From Fretibacterium fastidiosum (lineage in GTDB: Bacteria > Synergistota > Synergistia > Synergistales > Aminobacteriaceae), in contig NC_021038.1 in the NCBI RefSeq assembly GCF_000210715.1, positions 2,007,089 through 2,061,480 on the forward strand: a stretch of 54,392 bases of DNA, in the 5' to 3' direction. Shown in pieces: positions 51,060-54,392 of this stretch (position 1 is the first letter of the stretch; each line of letters opens with the position of its first letter). The position numbers and the translations under genes are program-made. The notes below the pieces were generated by a model, which worked only from the letters and a program-made list of their open reading frames with translations, was not told where the DNA came from and searched no databases.

Positions 51060-51695
51060 CTATTCCGACAGACGTCGCTCATCGGGTTCAATTCCGACCA
51101 GTACAATGGGGACCGATGGATTAGAACGACCTTCGCGCACGATGTTGGTCAACTCATTTTCGTACCAGGCGAGGCCCGACGACATCTGCGACATGAGGCT
51201 GTGCATGGGAATGATCTCGATGCCCGCGTCAATGTCCCCTCTCTCATAAAAGAACGTGTGCTTGACGTGCAGGTCGTACTGCACCGAAAAATACTTGCCA
51301 AACTGGACCTCAACGGCAACGCGATCCTTCACGAAATCCACCTGATTATAAGTGCTGTACGCAGTAAAGCCCTTCTCCGTAATCGCCTGTCTTTGCCGGT
51401 CCTTGTCCCGAATGTGAACGGTGTCCCGCGTCGTCTCCAAATCCTCGTTGACGAAGTAGTCTATCCTTGTTTCACGCCAGCCTTTGCTCAAAAACTCGGC
51501 TTTGAAAAGACGGTTCAGCTCCTTTGGCGCAAACAGGGTCCTTCCCGTCATCGTTTTTTCCCTGCTCACTTTGTTGAAGGCGAGGGACGCATCCACATTT
51601 TGGACAGCGGCCTTCACCTCATCCCACAACGCAGGCCTGTGGACCAGGAGGAACTCCAGTCCATTCAAATGGCTGTACACCTGGGCGATTTTCAT
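51060..51695 (-). CDS. BglII-type restriction endonuclease
   Basis: 211 residues that match the BglII family from end to end: MKIAQVYSHLNGLEFLLVH, VSREKTM, GWRETRIDYFV, YNQVDFVKDRVAVEVQFGKY, LMSQMSSGLAWYE. The active-site set Asp120, Glu129 and Gln131 keeps the spacing of BglII's Asp84-Glu93-Gln95. BglII cuts AGATCT; the same target is likely but not proven. ATG 51695 overlaps the methyltransferase stop by 4 nt. AT-richer than its neighbours, so probably acquired. AGATCT occurs in this window (for example 23122-23127 and 37397-37402), so protection by the partner is needed. Confidence 0.93.
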   Translation of the reverse strand: MKIAQVYSHLNGLEFLLVHRPALWDEVKAAVQNVDASLAFNKVSREKTMTGRTLFAPKELNRLFKAEFLSKGWRETRIDYFVNEDLETTRDTVHIRDKDRQRQAITEKGFTAYSTYNQVDFVKDRVAVEVQFGKYFSVQYDLHVKHTFFYERGDIDAGIEIIPMHSLMSQMSSGLAWYENELTNIVREGRSNPSVPIVLVGIEPDERRLSE

Positions 51696-52636
51696 TGTGC
51701 CTGGGTCCATTCTTCGGGAACGCGGGCGATTTTATCCCCCGGCCTGGGCCTCCATATTTCCCGATGGATAGGGCGCGTTAAAAGGGTGCCCTCCCTCAAC
51801 TTTCGCAGTCTGTCCAAGCCGGTATCGACAAACTTCCGCTCCCATTCCGATCCGTAGGCCCTGCGGCCGTTCTTGAGCGCCGCCACCAGGGAGGACCCCA
51901 CCCCTGCGAAAGGATCGTAAACGATATCCCCTTCATTGGTGAGCGCCAGGATACAGCGCTCCGCCAGCTCAACCGGATACTGACACGGATGCTCAACCTT
52001 TTCAGGATGATTGTTCTTGACGTTGGGGATGTCCCACACCAGCGCGTCCCAATCGTCAATTAACCGGCTTACCGTCATCTCCCAAACGTCCTCAGGATTC
52101 TTGCCTTTTGGATTGCCGCTGAACTGCCCCTTCCTTTCCCCCTTGAAGTATCTTTTTCCGGGATACTTGGAAGGGATGCGCACGTCATCGAGGTTAAACG
52201 TGTACTCATCCGACTTCGTAAACCATAAAATCGTCTCGTAACGGCCACTGAACCTCTTGGAACAATGCAGGCCGTGACCGAAATGCCATATCACACGATT
52301 ACGCAAATGCAGCCCCATTCTTTTAAAACAGGGGTAGAAGTAGATGTCAAGCGGGTAAATTTCGCCTTCTTCAACGCAATTGCCCGTCTGCCAGCACAGG
52401 CTGCCGTCGCGCGACAAAACGCGGACCAACTCGGCAAGGATCGGTTCCAGATTACGAACGTATTCCTCAATTCCCGTTCGTGTTTCGTACTCCTTCCCGA
52501 TGTTGTAGGGAGGTGACGTGATGACCAGCTTCACCGTTTCATCGGGTATCTCCTTGCAGAAATCAAGCGCATCTCGACACTCGTAGCGGAAATCCGGCAA
52601 TTTCATCTCGAACAAAACGCCCTGTTCACACGTCAA
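51692..52636 (-). CDS. DNA (cytosine-N4 or adenine-N6) methyltransferase of the BglII-type system
   Basis: About 314 residues. Catalytic motif IV reads TSPPYN (about 40-45), which points to cytosine-N4 methylation, and the AdoMet-binding motif I reads DPFAGVGSS (about 241), so the order is the beta type. VWDIPNV, HPCQYPVELAERCILA and YGSEWERKF are further family features. Partner of the overlapping nuclease gene. The frame opens at 52651. TTG 52636 has GGAGG 8 nt upstream and is preferred; ATG 52606 (MKLPDFRYEC) is the other candidate. The gene starts inside the end of the kinase gene. Confidence 0.88.
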   Translation of the reverse strand: MTCEQGVLFEMKLPDFRYECRDALDFCKEIPDETVKLVITSPPYNIGKEYETRTGIEEYVRNLEPILAELVRVLSRDGSLCWQTGNCVEEGEIYPLDIYFYPCFKRMGLHLRNRVIWHFGHGLHCSKRFSGRYETILWFTKSDEYTFNLDDVRIPSKYPGKRYFKGERKGQFSGNPKGKNPEDVWEMTVSRLIDDWDALVWDIPNVKNNHPEKVEHPCQYPVELAERCILALTNEGDIVYDPFAGVGSSLVAALKNGRRAYGSEWERKFVDTGLDRLRKLREGTLLTRPIHREIWRPRPGDKIARVPEEWTQAQ

Positions 52637-54269
52637 GGCAGCTGCCTCCAATGAACTCGCGGATGACGGAGTTGTTGGGGATGCCCTCGTTTTGGATGGC
52701 GGGGACGAAGCGCAGGATGTTCAGGAGGCGCAGCGCCTCGCTGAAGACGGGAGAGCGCTCGTCCACCGTGTGCAGCAGGGGCTCGACGTAGCTCTTCAAG
52801 ACGCCCAGCTCGTAGGGCATCGCGGAGTTGAAGGTGGCGTTCGCCCGGCTCTGGTAGGGGAAGATGTAGCGCATGGAGCCGCGGATGACCTTGGGGTACA
52901 CTTCGAGGGTCACCTGCGCGGACTTGCCCCGCGTGCGGTAGTCGCGGATGATGCGCCGCAGCAGGCGGTTGTCGCCGGTGCTGGCGCGGTTGTGGGGGTC
53001 GATGCAGATGCTCGTCAGGGGCGAGACGAAGATGCCGTAGCGGCTCTTCTCCGGAAGCATGGCCAGGATGCGGTCGTTCAGCCCGTGGATGCCCTCCATG
53101 ATGAGCACGTCCGCCTCCCCCAGACGGATGACCTTTCCGGGCTCCTTGTGTCCGGTGATGAAGTTGTAGCGCGGCGTGACGACCTCCTCGCCCGCCAGGA
53201 TGCGCGCCAGGTTGTCCTGGAGCATCTCCAGGTCCAGCGCCTCCAGCCTCTCGTAATCGTAATCCCCGTTCTCGTCGCGGGGGGAGTCCTCCCGCTCCTT
53301 GAAGAAGTTGTCCAGGGGCAGCGTCACGGGGTTCTTGCCGCAGACCATGAGCTGCACCTTCAGCCGCTCGGAGAACGTCGTCTTGCCGGATCCCGACGGC
53401 CCCGCGATGGTGATCGCCTTCACGGGCTTTGAGGCGATGTCCTTCGCGATGCTGCCCAGGCGTTGGGAGTGAAAGGCCTCCGCGATGAGGATCAGCTCCT
53501 GCACCTTCCCCTCCGCCACACAGCGGTGCAGGCTCGTGAGGTAGTTGAGGTTCATCACCTCAAGCCAGTGGGCGTAGTCGAAGAAGATGCTGGCCAGCGA
53601 GGCGTCCGCCTGGAAGGGGGGGACGCCCTCCGGTGTATCGACGGTGGGGAACTGAAGCACCAGCCCCCGGTCGAACAACAGGAGGTCGAAGGTGCGCAGG
53701 AGCCCCGTGGAGGGGGCCATGGCCCCGCAGAAGTAGCCGTAGCGCGAGCTGCAGCGGTAGACCTCCACCGGGTCCAGGTTGGCCCGCACGAAGAGGTCCG
53801 CGATCTCAGGCTCCCCCTGCTCCTGAAAGATGCGTTTGGCCTTGTCGATGGGCAGGATCTTGCGCGTGATGGGCAGGTCCTCGTGGACCATCTCGCTCAT
53901 GGCGGCGTGCAGCTTGTAGACGTCGGACTGCGTCACGGGGCCGTCCTCCAGCTCCCAGTAGTGCCCCTCCCCGATGGAGTGGCGCAGGACCGCCTTGCGG
54001 TTCAGCGTCTTCTCGCAGGCGATGACCAACAGGAAGTCCAGGGAGCGCTGATAGATGCGCAGCCCGTCGGGCGACGTGGTCAGGACGAACTCCACCGCCG
54101 CGTCGTCGTCGATGACCCAGCCCAGCGGCCGGGTGTAGTTGTTCACGCGCCAGGCGATGACTCTCCCCTTCTCGGCGGAATCGAGATCCGCCAGCACGTT
54201 GTGCCCCGTCACCGGCGTCTCGCTGGTGATGTACTTGTCCTGGTTCAGCACGTGGATGGTAAAGGCCAT
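52626..54269 (-). CDS. TGS-domain nucleoside (uridine-type) kinase
   Basis: 547 residues. The N-terminal 200 residues resemble the TGS and second additional domains of threonyl-tRNA synthetase, and the C-terminal part is a P-loop phosphoribulokinase/uridine kinase: GPSGSGKTTFSERL (about 289-302), LPLDNFFKERED, NFITGHKEPG, LIMEGIHGLND, DPHNRASTGDNRLLRRIIRDYRTRG. The fused form is known from Firmicutes, Thermotogota and others and is usually called uridine kinase, though its real substrate is uncertain. GAGGAGGAAATG precedes the ATG. TATAAT at 54335-54340 (minus) is a possible -10. Its end overlaps the methyltransferase start region. Confidence 0.88.
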   Translation of the reverse strand: MAFTIHVLNQDKYITSETPVTGHNVLADLDSAEKGRVIAWRVNNYTRPLGWVIDDDAAVEFVLTTSPDGLRIYQRSLDFLLVIACEKTLNRKAVLRHSIGEGHYWELEDGPVTQSDVYKLHAAMSEMVHEDLPITRKILPIDKAKRIFQEQGEPEIADLFVRANLDPVEVYRCSSRYGYFCGAMAPSTGLLRTFDLLLFDRGLVLQFPTVDTPEGVPPFQADASLASIFFDYAHWLEVMNLNYLTSLHRCVAEGKVQELILIAEAFHSQRLGSIAKDIASKPVKAITIAGPSGSGKTTFSERLKVQLMVCGKNPVTLPLDNFFKEREDSPRDENGDYDYERLEALDLEMLQDNLARILAGEEVVTPRYNFITGHKEPGKVIRLGEADVLIMEGIHGLNDRILAMLPEKSRYGIFVSPLTSICIDPHNRASTGDNRLLRRIIRDYRTRGKSAQVTLEVYPKVIRGSMRYIFPYQSRANATFNSAMPYELGVLKSYVEPLLHTVDERSPVFSEALRLLNILRFVPAIQNEGIPNNSVIREFIGGSCLDV

Positions 54270-54334
54270 AGCATTTCCTCCTCACGGTCGAGATACGCCC
54301 TGGCAGAGGGTGCGTCTGTGCGTACTTTTAGAGA

Positions 54335-54340
54335 ATTATA
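54335..54340 (-). promoter_or_regulatory. Possible -10 element of the nucleoside kinase gene
   Basis: Minus-strand TATAAT (in GAGCTATAATTC) lies 66 bp before the ATG; the -35 region (AAAAAACC) is weak. Confidence 0.4.
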
Positions 54341-54370
54341 GCTCATGGCCGGTTTTTTGGAAAACGGCGG

Positions 54371-54392
54371 GGCGGAAGGCTCCCCGAAGGGG
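54371..54392 (-). repeat. Dispersed repeat, second family, cut by the window end
   Basis: Reverse complement of CCCCTTCGGGGAGCCTTCCG, the same start as the element at 39977. It is cut off by the end of the window. Confidence 0.65.

Overview
The window is GC-rich DNA from an anaerobic, amino-acid- and peptide-using bacterium, most likely of the phylum Synergistota. The strongest phylum marker is a set of three secreted proteins ending in a poly-Gly linker, one Cys, a short hydrophobic stretch and a basic tail, which fits the Synerg-CTERM sorting signal as I know it. Supporting signs are many peptide-type ABC transporters, branched-chain amino acid genes, a D-aminoacylase and corrinoid salvage genes. 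No species can be named from sequence alone.

Layout. 1-741: 3' part of trmFO with a one-base frame break. 852-5709 (minus): mutS2, a CvpA-type membrane protein and a membrane diguanylate cyclase. 6341-10970: a complete galactofuranose-type sugar importer (ytfQ, ytfR, ytfT, yjfF). 10993-15072: branched-chain aminotransferase and a 2-hydroxyacid dehydrogenase (minus), a small membrane protein (minus), and azlCD exporter genes (plus). 15097-16686: D-aminoacylase (minus). 16994-23279: a peptide importer (dppBCDF, an unknown membrane protein, then its binding protein), with a second one-base frame break in dppF. 23362-25946 (minus): a serine beta-lactamase-fold hydrolase and cbiZ.

26279-31005 is an accessory and RNA block on the minus strand: a YafQ-type toxin-antitoxin pair, ssrA (tmRNA), smpB, and an AT-richer mcrBC restriction pair. 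At 31178-39544 a sigma70-like promoter and a cobalamin riboswitch precede an eight-gene run: an Opp/Nik-type importer of unknown substrate followed by btuFCD. With cbiZ nearby, this looks like a corrinoid or cobalt uptake locus.

39545-46087 is repeat-rich and the most unusual part. It holds dispersed palindromic repeats, a duplicated 3' fragment of a class-I-amidotransferase-fold gene, and three tandem paralogous Synerg-CTERM genes. Each of the three has the same upstream direct-repeat motif, and an AraC-family regulator lies directly upstream. A variable glycine-coding minisatellite sits in the third gene. 46124-51047: an AlbA/HATPase-type protein, then a purine module (NCS2 permease and adenine deaminase). 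51060-52636: a compact, AT-richer BglII-type restriction-modification pair. 52626-54269: a TGS/P-loop nucleoside kinase. The window ends inside another copy of a dispersed repeat.

Candidates for something undescribed are the AraC-linked array of Synerg-CTERM proteins and the riboswitch-controlled Opp-type importer joined to btuFCD.
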